DNA of 37,444 nt, taken from positions 3,213 to 40,656 of the forward strand of contig BRYA01000898.1 in NCBI GenBank assembly GCA_030267965.1, in the 5' to 3' direction. The notes beneath the pieces are model-generated. The model worked only from the letters and a program-made list of their open reading frames with translations, had not been told where the DNA came from and searched no databases. The position numbers and the translations under genes are program-made. Positions within the stretch are counted from its first letter, which is position 1. Every line of letters starts with the position of its first letter. The DNA is from Triparma columacea. Lineage: Eukaryota; Sar; Bolidophyceae; Parmales; Triparmaceae. Below are positions 7,372 to 17,263 of the stretch, piece by piece.

Positions 7372-9369
7372 ATGCTCTCACCAATGCCCTCATCAATACC
7401 CTCACCAATACCCCTAATTCTATTGTTATTATGTTTATCACATCCTCCTACAGCTGTGAAGTCCTTCGTGGTACCTTTTGTTTCCTCCCCTATAGCTAAA
7501 AACTTCGGCCTGAAGTGCGCAAACTTTGTTGATGCTAACGTTAGTGGTACCGCTGAAAGAAGGGTTTTGGAGGAGAGATCCTGGTTAAAATCCAGCTCCA
7601 AATCCAGCTCCTCAAATGTTCATGATAATGTATCTGAATTTTGGGGGAAGAAGCCCGTGTTATTTCGACGCGCTTTCCCTCCCGGTGAGGATAGTTGGGC
7701 TAGCTATGAGGATGTTGTTGAGTTGGCTTCAGATGAGGATGTTGAGGTTAGATTGATAAGATGTCCTCCCCATCTCCCCTCCGACCCCTCCGACCCCTCT
7801 TTAGATAGATTAGATTTGTACGATGTCGAGGTCGGTCCATTCGATGCCTCCTACGTGTCCGAGGTTTTAAAATCATCCTCCTCCCCGTTCTCCTTCTTAT
7901 TGAACGACGTCGATCGTTTCCTTCCTTCCCTCGCCGATTGGATCTCCTCCCACTTCTCCTTCGTTCCTAACTGGCGCAGGGACGACGGCCAGGTGTCTCT
8001 CTCCTCCAACGGCGGCGGCATAGACCTGCACGTTGACGATTACGACGTGTTCCTCGTTCAGACTGAAGGGGAGAGGAGTTGGACGGTTGAGTTTGAGGCG
8101 ATGGGCATGAGTGAGGAGTTGGATAGAAGGTGGGTAAGAGGCATAGGTGGCGAGGCATAGGTGGCGAGGCATAGGTGGCGAGGCATAGGTGGCGAGGCAT
8201 AGGTGGCGAGGCATAGGTGGCGAGGCAAAGAGGTGGCTCAGCACCACTGGCTCAGCACCGAATGATAGCCACTTTGAACCCCCAGGCTTACTCTTCCATG
8301 GCTCCGATGATATGCAGCAACCGTTGCTCCTTCTCAACCACCCCACTAATTAACGCACCCCACTAACCCACCCAACCCCTCTGCGACTCGCTTCGCTCAT
8401 CGCTCCTCCTCGCTCCTCCTCGCTCGCTTCGCTCGACAGCATTCCAAACCTTCCCCTACGAATACTTTCCCCTTCCCCCTCCACCCCTTCTATCACCGTC
8501 ACCCTCGTCCCCGGCGACATGCTCTACATCCCTCCTCGATTCCCCCATAAGGGCGTCGCGACGTCTGACCGATGCATGACTCTCAGTGTTGGTTTCAGGG
8601 CTCCGTCAGGTATGCCTCTAATAGTCATAGCAACCTTCGCTAACGCACCCCACTAACGCACCCACCCCTTCCGCGACTCGCTTCGCTCGTCGCCGACAGC
8701 CCTCGATATGTTGGCGGATCTGGTTGAGTTTAAGAGCGAGGTATGCCTCTAATAGTCAGCAGCCGTTGCTCCTTCTCAACCACCCCACTAATCAACGCAC
8801 CCCACTAACCCACCCACCCCTTCCGCGACTCGCTTCGCTCATCGTCGCAGGAGCCGAGCCACCCAAGATTTGACGACATCAATCTTAAACTCCCCAAGTC
8901 CCCCGGGTTAATAACACCTGGAGCTTCTGGCCGCGCACGGTCGATTCTTAGAGATAGCTTGGCTGAGTTTTTGGACGACGACGCGCTATGGGGAGAATTC
9001 TTCGGTAAGTTGGTGAGTCGACCGAAGAGGGCGCGTTTCAATTATCCCAAGCCGCTCGACGAAGAAGACAAGTTGTTGCTCGGGGAGTGGGGGGGTGCCG
9101 AGGCCGCCGTGAATGCGGTCATGAAGCAGAATCGGGGAATGCTGGTGCAAGCAGAGGGCGTCGTCTTTGCCTACGACCAAAGTGGGAGGCTCTTTGTGAA
9201 TGGTGAATTGTTTGAGACAGGCGCTTGTGAATTGAAGCTTCTTTCTCTGGTTTGTGACAGTCGCTTCGTTACCGGTGAAACCCTCGGAGAATACTTCAAT
9301 GAAGATGTTGAAATTTTGCTTACGGAACTTGTGTCAGCTGGTTACCTCTACGGCTGTGATGAGGAGTAA
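7372..9369 (+). CDS. RoxA/YcfD-type JmjC ribosomal oxygenase, possibly plastid-targeted
   Basis: Four exons (7372-8129, 8440-8609, 8700-8740, 8851-9369) join in phase to 495 residues. The JmjC/cupin core reads GGGIDLHVDDYDVFLVQ (iron ligands His220 and Asp222), then LVPGDMLYIPPRFPHKGV (third ligand His289) and LSVGFRAPS, the arrangement of bacterial YcfD/RoxA. Those enzymes use 2-oxoglutarate, oxygen and iron to hydroxylate an arginine of ribosomal protein bL16. A C-terminal winged-helix-like region follows, as in that family. The N-terminus has a hydrophobic core (IPLILLLLCLS) followed by AVKSFVVPF. A signal peptide followed by Phe is the plastid-import pattern of secondary red plastids. Plastid bL16 is therefore an attractive target, but this is inference. 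Introns 1 to 3 hold family C introner copies. Confidence 0.82.
8131..8226 (+). repeat. 14-bp tandem repeat in JmjC intron 1
   Basis: About six head-to-tail copies of GAGGCATAGGTGGC start right behind the donor site of intron 1 (8130-8439). The repeat is intronic and would shift length without touching the protein. Confidence 0.85.
8313..8439 (+). mobile_element. Introner-like copy, family C (within JmjC intron 1)
   Basis: The 3' part of intron 1 matches family C from the word GCAACCGTTGCTCCTTCTC onward, through CCACCCCACTAATTAACGC and CTCGCTTCGCTC to the acceptor CGACAG. The family's usual 5' end (GTATGCCTC) is absent, so this copy is truncated or fused to the tandem repeat that supplies the donor side. 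Confidence 0.65.
8610..8699 (+). mobile_element. Introner-like intron, family C (JmjC intron 2)
   Basis: The whole 90-nt intron is the element. It starts GTATGCCTCTAATAGTCA, continues with GCACCCCACTAACGCACCC and CCGCGACTCGCTTCGCTC, and ends CGACAG. The element boundaries coincide with the splice sites. Confidence 0.75.
8741..8850 (+). mobile_element. Introner-like intron, family C (JmjC intron 3)
   Basis: This is a 110-nt intron starting with the same GTATGCCTCTAATAGTCA and ending CCGCGACTCGCTTCGCTC then ATCGTCGCAG. It is separated from the previous copy by a 41-nt exon. Relative to intron 2 it has an extra 20 nt or so (CTCCTTCTCAACC region). Confidence 0.75.
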
Positions 9370-10012
9370 GGAGAAGGAGCGACGGGTTTTTTGGGGAAAA
9401 AATCTTTAATTGTTGTTGAATTCCGATGAATCTTTCCTCTTTACACACATAACCAGTCTATCCCCCCGCCGATCACAGACGTAAACGGCATACTTTCCCT
9501 ACGTACTTTTCACGTTGTTTGCGTAGGAAGAGAAGATGTTTCCAAAACAATAACAATCCACTTCACTCTCAGTACCAAATTCCAGGCCAATTCCAGCTTT
9601 CCAATTAAATAACAAAAAGCTTCCTTTAAGGTAAGGCGGACGACAATGACAATAATAACACTTTTCAAGGCTTTCACTGGCTATATTTTGTCCTATCGTT
9701 GATTTTTATCTCCTATTCACGTCAACTTCAAGTCATTTCCCCTCCACCCTTGAGGGGTCACTCGCCTGGCCAAATTCCTTCCAGCCTGTCAGCGTCTCTT
9801 TCGGTCATCCTGCCGCTTCCATGGCTCATTGCAACCTATGTCAACACTTTCTAAGAGACATTTTGGCCTCAACCGGGTATCAGCCACTAAAAATTCACTC
9901 CCTCTCCCTTGTTCTTTGTCAATCACACCACACTAACCCTCCTGAGCTACTTAGCCTCTTTAGCACAGTCTCATTGCTATCACAACACCCTCGATTACAC
10001 AACAAAAAGGTC
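9370..10012. other. Spacer, no gene recognised
   Basis: This stretch runs from the JmjC stop codon to the preferred start of the MBD-like repeat gene. It is mixed in composition and more AT-rich than the coding flanks. An open frame enters it from 9821 in phase with the next gene, but its residues look unconstrained, so it is more likely 5' UTR. Confidence 0.4.
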
Positions 10013-11230
10013 ATGAACGTCAAATACACGGTGATCACCTATGATAATGTCTCAGACACGTTCTCAATCTCTGAAGACACCGACGACAACGCTAGTGAAG
10101 ACAACAAGGAAGAAGAGGAGGTGGAGGAATTGTGTCATGACTTGTTCATGGACTTCGCACCAACACGGAAGAATAAGAGGGCTAAGAAGAGTAATGAAAT
10201 TACGATAGGTGCCACGTCTACAAAGCGTCAGAAGTCCCCTGAGAAGCTCGCGTATGGGCCCCTCGAGAAGCTCGTGTATGAGGCCCTTGAGAAGCTCGTT
10301 TCGTATGTCATCTCATGTGGTGGAAAGCGAGATCTACTCGAGGGCTGGTCTGCTAGACGTTACCCGTCAGGAGTTTGGACCTACTATTCGAAGGAGGGAA
10401 CGAAGTTTCGAAGTCGCCGCGAAGTTGCTCGTTGGCTCAAGCTGGCCCTAGAGAAGGTTGCCTCTGATGAGACCCTTGAGAAGGTCGCCTCTGATGAGGC
10501 CCTTGAGACGGTCGCCTCTGATGAGGCCCTTGGGAAGGTCGCCTCTGATGAGGCCCTTGAGAAGCTCGTCTTGTACGTCATCTCATGTGGTGGGAAGCGA
10601 GATTCACTCGAGGGCTGGTCTGCTAGGTGTACCTTGTCAGGAGCATGGCACTACTATTCGAAGGAGGGAACGAAGTTTCTAAGTCGCCGCGAAGTTGCTC
10701 GTAGGCTCAAGCTCCCTGGTGCCCCGATGCTTGTGCAGCGCACTATCGAAAATATTGCGTCGCCTGAGGAGTGTAAGGAGGCCCTTGAGAAGCTCGCCTC
10801 GTTCGTCGTTTTATGTGGCGGGACAAGAGATCTAGTCAATGGCTGGTCTGCTAGACGTTACCCGTCAGGAGTTTGGACCTACTGTTCGAAGGAGGGAAAT
10901 TGGTTCATAAGTCGCCCCGAAGTTGCTCGTTGGCTCGAGCTCCCTGGTGCCCCGATGCTTGTGCTGACAGTGCAGCGCACTATCGAAAATATTGCGTCGC
11001 CTGAGGAGTGTAGGGAGGCCCTTGAGAAGCTCGTCTCGTATGTTGTCTTATGTGGTGGAAAGCGAGATCTACTCGAGGGCTGGTCTACTAGACGTGATAC
11101 GTCAAGAAAATGGTTCTACTTTTCGAAGAAGGGAAATTGGTTCAAATGTCGCCCCGATGTTGCTCGTTGGCTCAATCTTCCTGGTGCGCCTGATGGACGC
11201 TCACAAGTGTCCAAGAAACGGAAGAGGTGA
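10013..11230 (+). CDS. Protein with four MBD-like (methyl-CpG-binding/TAM-like) repeats
   Basis: Single exon, 405 residues from the ATG at 10013 (MNVKYTVIT); an in-frame ATG at 9821 is less likely. An acidic segment (EDNKEEEEVEELC) and a basic segment (TRKNKRAKKS) come first. Four copies of a roughly 50-residue unit follow, near 10294-10446, 10570-10713, 10795-10950 and 11032-11190. Each reads like CGGKRDLLEGWSARR, SGVWTYYSKEGTKF and SRREVARWLKL. The order GW-x-R, SG-x-W-x-YYS-x-(E/K)G and F-x-SR-x-EVAR-x-L is the pattern of MBD/TAM domains that bind DNA, some of them methyl-CpG. The linkers repeat LPGAPMLVQRTIENIASPEEC. The C-terminus KKRKR could be a nuclear signal. A chromatin role is inferred; methyl-CpG binding cannot be read from the sequence. 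The repeats are near identical at DNA level, so the expansion is recent. Confidence 0.65.
   Translation: MNVKYTVITYDNVSDTFSISEDTDDNASEDNKEEEEVEELCHDLFMDFAPTRKNKRAKKSNEITIGATSTKRQKSPEKLAYGPLEKLVYEALEKLVSYVISCGGKRDLLEGWSARRYPSGVWTYYSKEGTKFRSRREVARWLKLALEKVASDETLEKVASDEALETVASDEALGKVASDEALEKLVLYVISCGGKRDSLEGWSARCTLSGAWHYYSKEGTKFLSRREVARRLKLPGAPMLVQRTIENIASPEECKEALEKLASFVVLCGGTRDLVNGWSARRYPSGVWTYCSKEGNWFISRPEVARWLELPGAPMLVLTVQRTIENIASPEECREALEKLVSYVVLCGGKRDLLEGWSTRRDTSRKWFYFSKKGNWFKCRPDVARWLNLPGAPDGRSQVSKKRKR
10442..10549 (+). repeat. 27-bp in-frame tandem repeat, four units
   Basis: Four copies of a nine-codon unit (EALEKVASD and variants) sit between the first and second MBD-like repeats. They form a short predicted helix linker and most likely arose by slippage. 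Confidence 0.85.
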
Positions 11231-11525
11231 GGTTCGAAAAGCATTGCCCCCTCCCCCCCAACCGCGAAAGAAGCGCGTGATGTTCACGCACAAGTCAGGG
11301 GCGAGTACACAGTGTGACGTGCACACGGAAGGCAACACTCATTGCATTTGAATATTTGAAATAGTTTTATTTAGACGTTTAGGAAGCTGCCTTATCGCGC
11401 TCCCCTATTTCCTAGGAATTAATTCCTATATTTTTTTTTCTTCTCCCCTCCCTCCTCCCCCATTTCCTAAAAGTTGTTGCCAGTCAAAGAGATAACAAAC
11501 CCCCTCCACTCGCATATCCCTCAAG
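11231..11525. other. Spacer with T-run, no gene recognised
   Basis: This spacer lies between the MBD-like gene and the first exon of the coiled-coil gene. It contains a run of nine or more T near 11430 and pyrimidine-rich sequence. It presumably holds the 3' end of the first transcript and the promoter of the second. Confidence 0.4.
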
Positions 11526-12898
11526 ATGGACTACGGTGAGTCGGAGACAGTCAATGCGCGGCCACCATGTGTGACTCTACGACGTTCCCATGCAGAACTG
11601 GAAAATTGGGCAGGAGGAGTTGGAGTTAACAGGCGGACCTTTGGGGGGCAGAGTGTGGGTAAAGGGGCGTTTTTTGAGGCCTTTGTGTGATTGAGATTGG
11701 GTCTTGGTGCTTTGTGGTGTTCTTTCGTGTGTCGAAAATCCATACTAACCCTTTCGCCCTCAAAAAAATGTCCAACAACTGCTCTGCCCGATGCTTGCCT
11801 TTTGTTTGCCTCGTCTTTCTCCTCCAATGTTCCTCTGATTGGGACCCCCTACCCTCCTCTTATATTTGTCTCTCTTATTGTAGGCATGATGACCATGTCT
11901 TTGTCTTCTGGTGTCTCCTCTCCTTCAAAAAGTGCAAAAAATAAGAACAATACCTCCCTGGGTGCCACTGCCTCTGCAGAGTTCGACAACTCGCGAAGGG
12001 TCATTGCCAACAAGGAAACTGCTGCGATAATGAAGTCTAGGCACCAGCAACGGGACAACGTTAAGGCGAAGATGCTCGATGATCAGAGGAAATTTAGGAA
12101 GAAGAAGTTCGAGACAAGGTGAGTTAGGGGATGGGGGGGTGGGGGGGGGGGTTCGCCAAGGGGTATGCCTCTAATAGTCATAGCAACCTTCGCTCCTTCT
12201 TAACCACCCCACTGACTAACGCACCCCACTAACGCACACACCCCTTCCGCGACTCGCTTCGCTCGTCGCCGCGCTCTCGCCCTTCTTACCTGCAACGTCT
12301 GTCTATCCCAAAACGACGCCCAGGATGCAAAAGACGCAAGAGGCTGTCATGAAGACGCAGCGGAGTCCTTTTCTCGTGGACCTCTTGGCTGAGAATGAGA
12401 GGATAGACGAAGAGAACAAGGTTAGGCTCACAGAAGCGTCGAGGCGCCAGAAACTGTTTGAGAGAAGAAAGGAGGAAGCGAAAAATGCGATCATATTGAG
12501 AGCCCTCCAGGAAGCGAGGTGAGTAACGGCGAGCAATAGATTTGAAGTAACGTGATCCCACAACATATTTGGATTCTTGCTAACTCACTCACTCCAAACC
12601 ACTCCGCCCCCCAACCCCAATCCCACCCCTTAGCGACCTGGACTCACTCAGAAAAGAGAAGCGAATCATTATGGAGGAGGAAAGGAGACTCAAGGCGCTG
12701 CTTGACATCGAAAAGACCAAAGCGCACAGGAAGGCTGATAGGCTTGCTGCAGCGAGAGCAGAGAGGCAGAGAAAATCCGCAAAGGCGGAGTACAGGAGAG
12801 CGGCGAACAAGGAAATGTTGGATGACCAAAAGGCGAGAGAAAACGAACTCCTAAGGGCTAAGCACGAAATCTCAGGGGAGAGAGCTGGCTTCACTTGA
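11526..12898 (+). CDS. Charged coiled-coil protein
   Basis: Four exons (11526-11535, 11884-12118, 12324-12518, 12634-12898) join in phase to 234 residues starting MDYGMMTMSLSSG. Exon 1 is only ten nucleotides (ATG GAC TAC G); its splice supplies an upstream start, although ATG 11886 would also serve. After a Ser/Lys-rich N-terminus nearly the whole chain is charged alpha-helix rich in Lys, Arg, Glu and Ala (for example RQKLFERRKEEAKNAI and EEERRLKALLDIEKTKAHRK), typical of coiled coils. I do not recognise the family. The composition resembles small ciliary or basal-body coiled-coil proteins, and a dynein gene lies in the window, but that is weak context. Intron 2 (12119-12323) contains a family C introner copy. 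Confidence 0.7.
12163..12272 (+). mobile_element. Introner-like copy, family C (nested in coiled-coil gene intron 2)
   Basis: Inside a 205-nt intron lies a full-length family C copy: GTATGCCTCTAATAGTCA, ATAGCAACCTTCGCTCC, GCACCCCACTAACGCAC, CCGCGACTCGCTTCGCTC, then CGTCGCCGC. Unlike the JmjC copies, its ends do not coincide with the intron's own splice sites (donor GTGAGT at 12119, acceptor GCCCAG at 12323). It therefore looks like an element inserted into a pre-existing intron, or one whose splice sites have moved. Confidence 0.7.
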
Positions 12899-13001
12899 TA
12901 AGTTTGGAGGGCGAGGCTGGAGCAGCCGAGAAGAGGACGCGCCGTGTAAATTAAATTAGAGAACAAAAACTGGGTAAAGGTATTGTCTGTGGAATGCTTT
13001 T

Positions 13002-14547
13002 TTAAAAGATTTTATCCCTTAATCTTCCTACGAGTTGGGGTGCGAGGCGAGCAAATGCAAGCGGGTAGGCGTTTTAGAGGGAGCCAGGAGAGGGTGTAAA
13101 GGGTTTCAATGTGGGTCTTTCAATATCGTCGTCTCAGTTGTCGCATAGCTCTCATTCGCCTTTGCGCTTGTTATGATAACTCACCTATCCACAGCCTCGC
13201 GGACTGGAAGAAGTTCTCTGCCTGTGATTGAGCGAGAGTCAATGAAAGATCATAAAATGCAGCAATCGTTGCTTTGCTTCTTAGTTTAATTTGCCCCTCC
13301 CCCCTCACCTCCTTTTCCTCTTCTTCCCCCTTCGCTTCTCCCTCAAGTCTAATCAAATCCTTAATCCTCTGCACGTCTCGCTCTAGATCTACAACAAAGA
13401 AGAGGGGAGCGCGCGGGGGGGGGGGGTTGGATGCAATTCTTTTCGTGGCATGCCGAGTTTAGTCTGTGCTATTTGCGACTCTCACCTTCCATTTTCCTGC
13501 TGCTGTCTAAGTTCAAATCCCACACTGTCCCCGCTACTTCTACCCCACCTTTGCTCCCATCTTCAACCTCGCAATCCGCTCTCCCGTACTTTATTAAGGA
13601 GGTTGCAAGATCTGAGTGCTGCATTTGGCGTAGAATTTAATAGCGTTTGCGTAGAAGGTTTTGTGAAGGTTAAGGTGAGAGAAGAAAGAGGAAAAGGGAG
13701 GGGGGAAATTTTCTCATTACTCACTTTCCACTGCATGTAAGGGCGCCAAGACACGTCAACTACAGCCATCTCCTCCCCTCCCCCCCCCTTTCCATTAATC
13801 CTCCTTGAAATGAGCGTACAGACTACATAGGGTTTTTGAAAGACAAAACTCTCGAGCCAGGTCACCTTGGGGGCACTGACGAGAAGGTCCCGAGACTGGG
13901 GGGGGTGACTAACATTACGCAGTTGAACCAAAATTCCCTCGTCGCGCCTGTGAATTGTGTCAAAGATGGAACGCACATTTAAGAACGTTCTCTCGAACCA
14001 CGTCATGGGAACGAAACGAAAAGCGACTGGCGATGCAGTACGAAGGGCAGGGGATGGAGAGGGAATGATGCTAACCAGTCGACCCCGGATCACATCACGA
14101 GTTGAAAAGTCACGGGAGGGAATGTCACTAACTCTGCGATGGTAATGAGAAGCAAGTAGTGAGCTGTGGGCGAAGTAAATTGCAAAATAAACTACGATCC
14201 TCGGTCGGGCATGATGGTCGAAGTGTAGAGTGGCGTCTAGTCCATACTCACCTCAAGTAACGAGTAAAGGGGGGCGACTTTCGGAGCGCATATATCATAA
14301 GACAGCCTATGCTCATGCTCAATCCAGTCCTTGTTAGCGATATGTTCGAATTGACCACGTCAGCGAATTCTACGAGGGCCTCCGCTATAGGAGAAGGGGT
14401 GGGTGGTACTGAGGGTGAAATCGGGGGATTTTGGGGCGCAGAATCAGGTGTAATGGTGGACTCTGGAGAAGAGGCAGAAGAAGGAAGGGAGCGAAAAGTA
14501 AGAGGGGGGGGGTTGGGGGTAGTGGGACTGGGGGATCCATCCTCCAT
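13002..14547 (-). CDS. C3orf33-like single-pass membrane protein with SNase/OB-like domain
   Basis: Five exons (14547-14252, 14133-13725, 13618-13486, 13388-13185, 13027-13002) join in phase to 355 residues. The last exon is 26 nt (GRLRDKIF, stop) and is the least certain. A Pro/Ser-rich N-terminus precedes a hydrophobic segment (LSMSIGCLMIYAL), then SDIPSRDFSTRDVIRGRLVS. This matches the SDIP...F....V.LRGR block of the animal C3orf33 family. Further matches are the strand-rich LVQLRNVSHPPQSRDLLVSA segment and the later IKYGRADCEVEDG. The C-terminus is charged helix (VQRIKDLIRLEGEAKGEEEE). Animal C3orf33 is a membrane protein of poorly known function, so I give no biochemical role. Introns are 97-157 nt with standard GTGAG donors and show no introner family match that I can see. 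Confidence 0.65.
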
Positions 14548-15517
14548 GTGGTGCTAAAGCAAAGTAGAAAGAGTCGAGATTTGATGGATCGAGATGTGGT
14601 TTATATCTGGAGGTAGAAATAGTCAGACGTCAAATAGGTATGCTGAACTGAGTATGCTAATGAGTGTGTGTGTGTGTCCTTAATACTGATAGAGGGGTGA
14701 GGCGAGAATTGGCCAAAGCAATACGTTCCAATTTTCCAAAGGCAAAGGCAGGAAAAAGGAAAAAAAATTGGGAAATTGTGAGTGATAATAGATCTTTTAT
14801 CTCTTGTATAATAATGTACAAATTCAATCACCTTAACATATCATTAAAAATATATAATCTCTAAAAATGCCATTACAAAAAACTAAATCAATTTTTTAAA
14901 AAAACGGTTCTTATCAGTGTAAATAATTACAGTTTTAAACCAGGTGATTATCATTGATTTTAATGTAGTTTTAAATAAATAAAAATCAAAACTTCAATTT
15001 TTGATATTTTTGAAATACTTGATTTCATATTTAGATATCATATACTCCATAAAAACAACAAATTTGATTCTTTAGTAAGTCAGATAAATTAGAAAGTCTT
15101 CGAGTGAAATAAAATTTTGTGCAAAATTGCATTTAATTGATGGAATTATGGACCCAAGACCGATCTCACGCACACTTTGACTACGGGCCAATTCATGCTT
15201 GACACTTAGGAGTCATGCACGCTCAGCCATGGAAGGCTTCGAGCACCGTAACACACTTAGGACAATCACATTTACTATCAAATCCATTCTATTAGCATTA
15301 ATTTATCGATTTGACCTGGAACTTCAACATCATTGCGTCAACATCTAGTGACGTCACCAAAGACGTTGCCACAGCACCCGACCAACGCTCCTGCGATCCA
15401 ACGGGCGCCACACGTGTCAACGGCTGGATATCACTCCTGTACAAGAGTTAAAAATTAAAAAAAAATTAAAATTACAGCATGCATCGTGTTTTTTCAACAA
15501 CATCAAACACACCTCAT
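14548..15517. other. Long spacer with AT-rich island (about 14750-15140)
   Basis: No coding region is supported. The centre is strongly A/T-rich, with many A and T runs, in contrast to the GC-rich neighbouring genes. The right part (15150-15430) is more balanced and contains the palindrome TGACGTCA near 15349 and a CACGTG word near 15412. These match generic bZIP and bHLH half-site patterns but are too short to prove anything. Confidence 0.5.
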
Positions 15518-16928
15518 TTATTCCACAATCCCAACCTTTCCCAAGATGTAGTCCATCCTTGCTGCCCCCCCTTGACCCTTGACCCACGCCTTTCCCCTTT
15601 CCCCGATCTCCTTTGCCTTTCTTCTCCCCTCTTCCCCCCCCCATACGTACTTTTCCATCATGTCCACCAACCCTCCTTCATCCCATGTGTCATAAAACAC
15701 GCAATTCCACCCGTCCACCAACCCAAACCCACTCTCCCACCCGCTTCCCCTATCAATAACAACCATAGCACCGCTACCTAAGGCTTCCCACAGACGATGG
15801 TCCCCCTCCCAACTGGGGGGGTTGACGGTTACTATGATTTGCGACTGGGACAGCAAATCAAAATACATGTCGCTCACAGTGTTCCTCGACAAGTCGTTAA
15901 CCTGCCCCATGAACACCCGATCGGCACCCACAGTTGCAGTCAATCTCGTCATGACGTCCAATACCCACAACCTGCTCGTGCTGCTGGGCCTAATGCTGCA
16001 GGTAACGATAAAATTTCTATCTTCCCAAGCCCTCCCCCCCCCCNNNNNNNNNNNNNNNNNNNNNNNNNNNNNNNGGCCGGTCCGTCATGTCAAGGACTAC
16101 AATAGTTCCCCCCCCCCCCCCCCACAGCCCCCCCAACGGGGGACACCAAAACAAGGATTCAGAGAGCGTGAGGTTGGAATCGACATCCCCCGGCATCATA
16201 CATATTGACACATCGGCGTAATGCGACACCCCTTTGACACGATCTAACCACGGGTGTGCCGCTACACCTTCGGATATAAGATTCCATTCTCTGACCATGG
16301 TCACGTTATAAGGTTTGAAGCGAAACAGTTTGACTTTCACGTTCGGCTGGTAATGAGTCAATCCTTCGACCCTTATTGCAGCACTTGACGCTCCATCTGT
16401 CTCCACTTCCGTGCCCTCTCTCTCTCCCATCTCCCCCTCAAACCGCCTCTTTACCTCACCAACCACCCCCCTCACACAATCTTCCCCACCAATTCCGTTA
16501 TAGCGGCAGAACCGATTGGCCCAGAACGTGTGGTTGGCGCCTTTTTTCGCGTAAAAGTTGTGCTCCTCCCCATTGATGCTGACAGGGACGGCGAAAGCCT
16601 CTTGGTTTTGTAGGGCGAACGACAATCTGCTTGTCACACCCCTCTCAAGGGAAGAAACGCAGTCGTCAGGCGTAGAAATGACAACGCTCGCAATAGTGCT
16701 GGAGCCACACGACACATTATCGCCCAGGACATCAAAAAACGTGTCACCCTTCTTTTGGAATGCCTCGTGTCCCATTTGCCCAAGGAAGCTGTCGCAGAAA
16801 GCTTCAGCCCAAAGCCTTACGTCCCCGGGTCCGACAGCCGAGGTTAGGGACGAGAAGTAAACACAGCAACAGGAGATTGAAAGTGGGACGTAGAGGAAGG
16901 GGAACCCTGCCAATAGACAAGAGTCCAT
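15518..16928 (-). CDS. CgeB/GT1-type glycosyltransferase (interrupted by assembly gap)
   Basis: From ATG 16928 (MDSCLLAGFPFLYVPL, a signal peptide or anchor) the frame is open to the N run at 16074. Beyond the gap it resumes as AWEDRNFIVTCSIRPSSTSR and runs to TAG 15518. The frame cannot be checked across the gap because its size is unknown. The C-terminal half carries IIVTVNPPSWEGDHRLWEAL and GSGAMVVIDR, the conserved nucleotide-sugar-binding block of the Glyco_trans_1_2/CgeB-like group. The gap lies in G/C homopolymers, and a poly-G run encodes Gly just before GTIVVLDMTDR. Several NxT/S sites in the N-terminal part fit a lumenal protein. Donor and acceptor sugars cannot be told. It is followed head-to-tail by the GT61-like gene on the same strand. 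Confidence 0.72.
16044..16074. other. Assembly gap (N run)
   Basis: A run of N lies inside the CgeB-like glycosyltransferase gene, flanked by a C homopolymer. Its true length and reading phase are unknown. Confidence 0.95.
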
Positions 16929-17263
16929 CTTGCTGTGGTGGGGGGAAGGTGGCTTGGCCAGGCTCAAAACGCCTTTTTCGCAATCCTAACCCCAAATTTT
17001 GCGACAGCACGATGGACACCAACCCTTGCTTTACCCGTTCCACACTATTGGGTTGACTCTGCCGACCCCTCAGATTTAGACAATATAGGGTAACTGTGCC
17101 TCGAAAATAGATGGGCCCAAATAGACAAATAGAGGTTCATTGATTTAAGGTTTTGAGTGCAGTTTTGTTATACAATTTTGAGCTACGTAAAAGAAGGTGG
17201 GAACGCTCATTCCCTTCCTTTTCTTTTTTACTTTGTGACTTTGTCCTTGAAAAATAAAACTTT
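16929..17263. other. Spacer between two minus-strand glycosyltransferases
   Basis: This is the promoter region of the CgeB-like gene and the 3' flank of the GT61-like gene. I see nothing further in it. Confidence 0.4.

Noticed and set aside
8131..8226. Direct repeats that could suggest a CRISPR array
   Set aside because: The copies are head-to-tail with no spacers, inside a eukaryotic intron.
9821..10012. N-terminal extension of the MBD-like protein from ATG 9821
   Set aside because: The extension lacks charge pattern or motifs shared with the rest and looks like translated UTR. ATG 10013 is followed by protein-like sequence.
15349..15356. TGACGTCA palindrome as a CRE-type regulatory site
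   Set aside because: An eight-base word in a long spacer is expected by chance often enough. It is noted only in the spacer entry.
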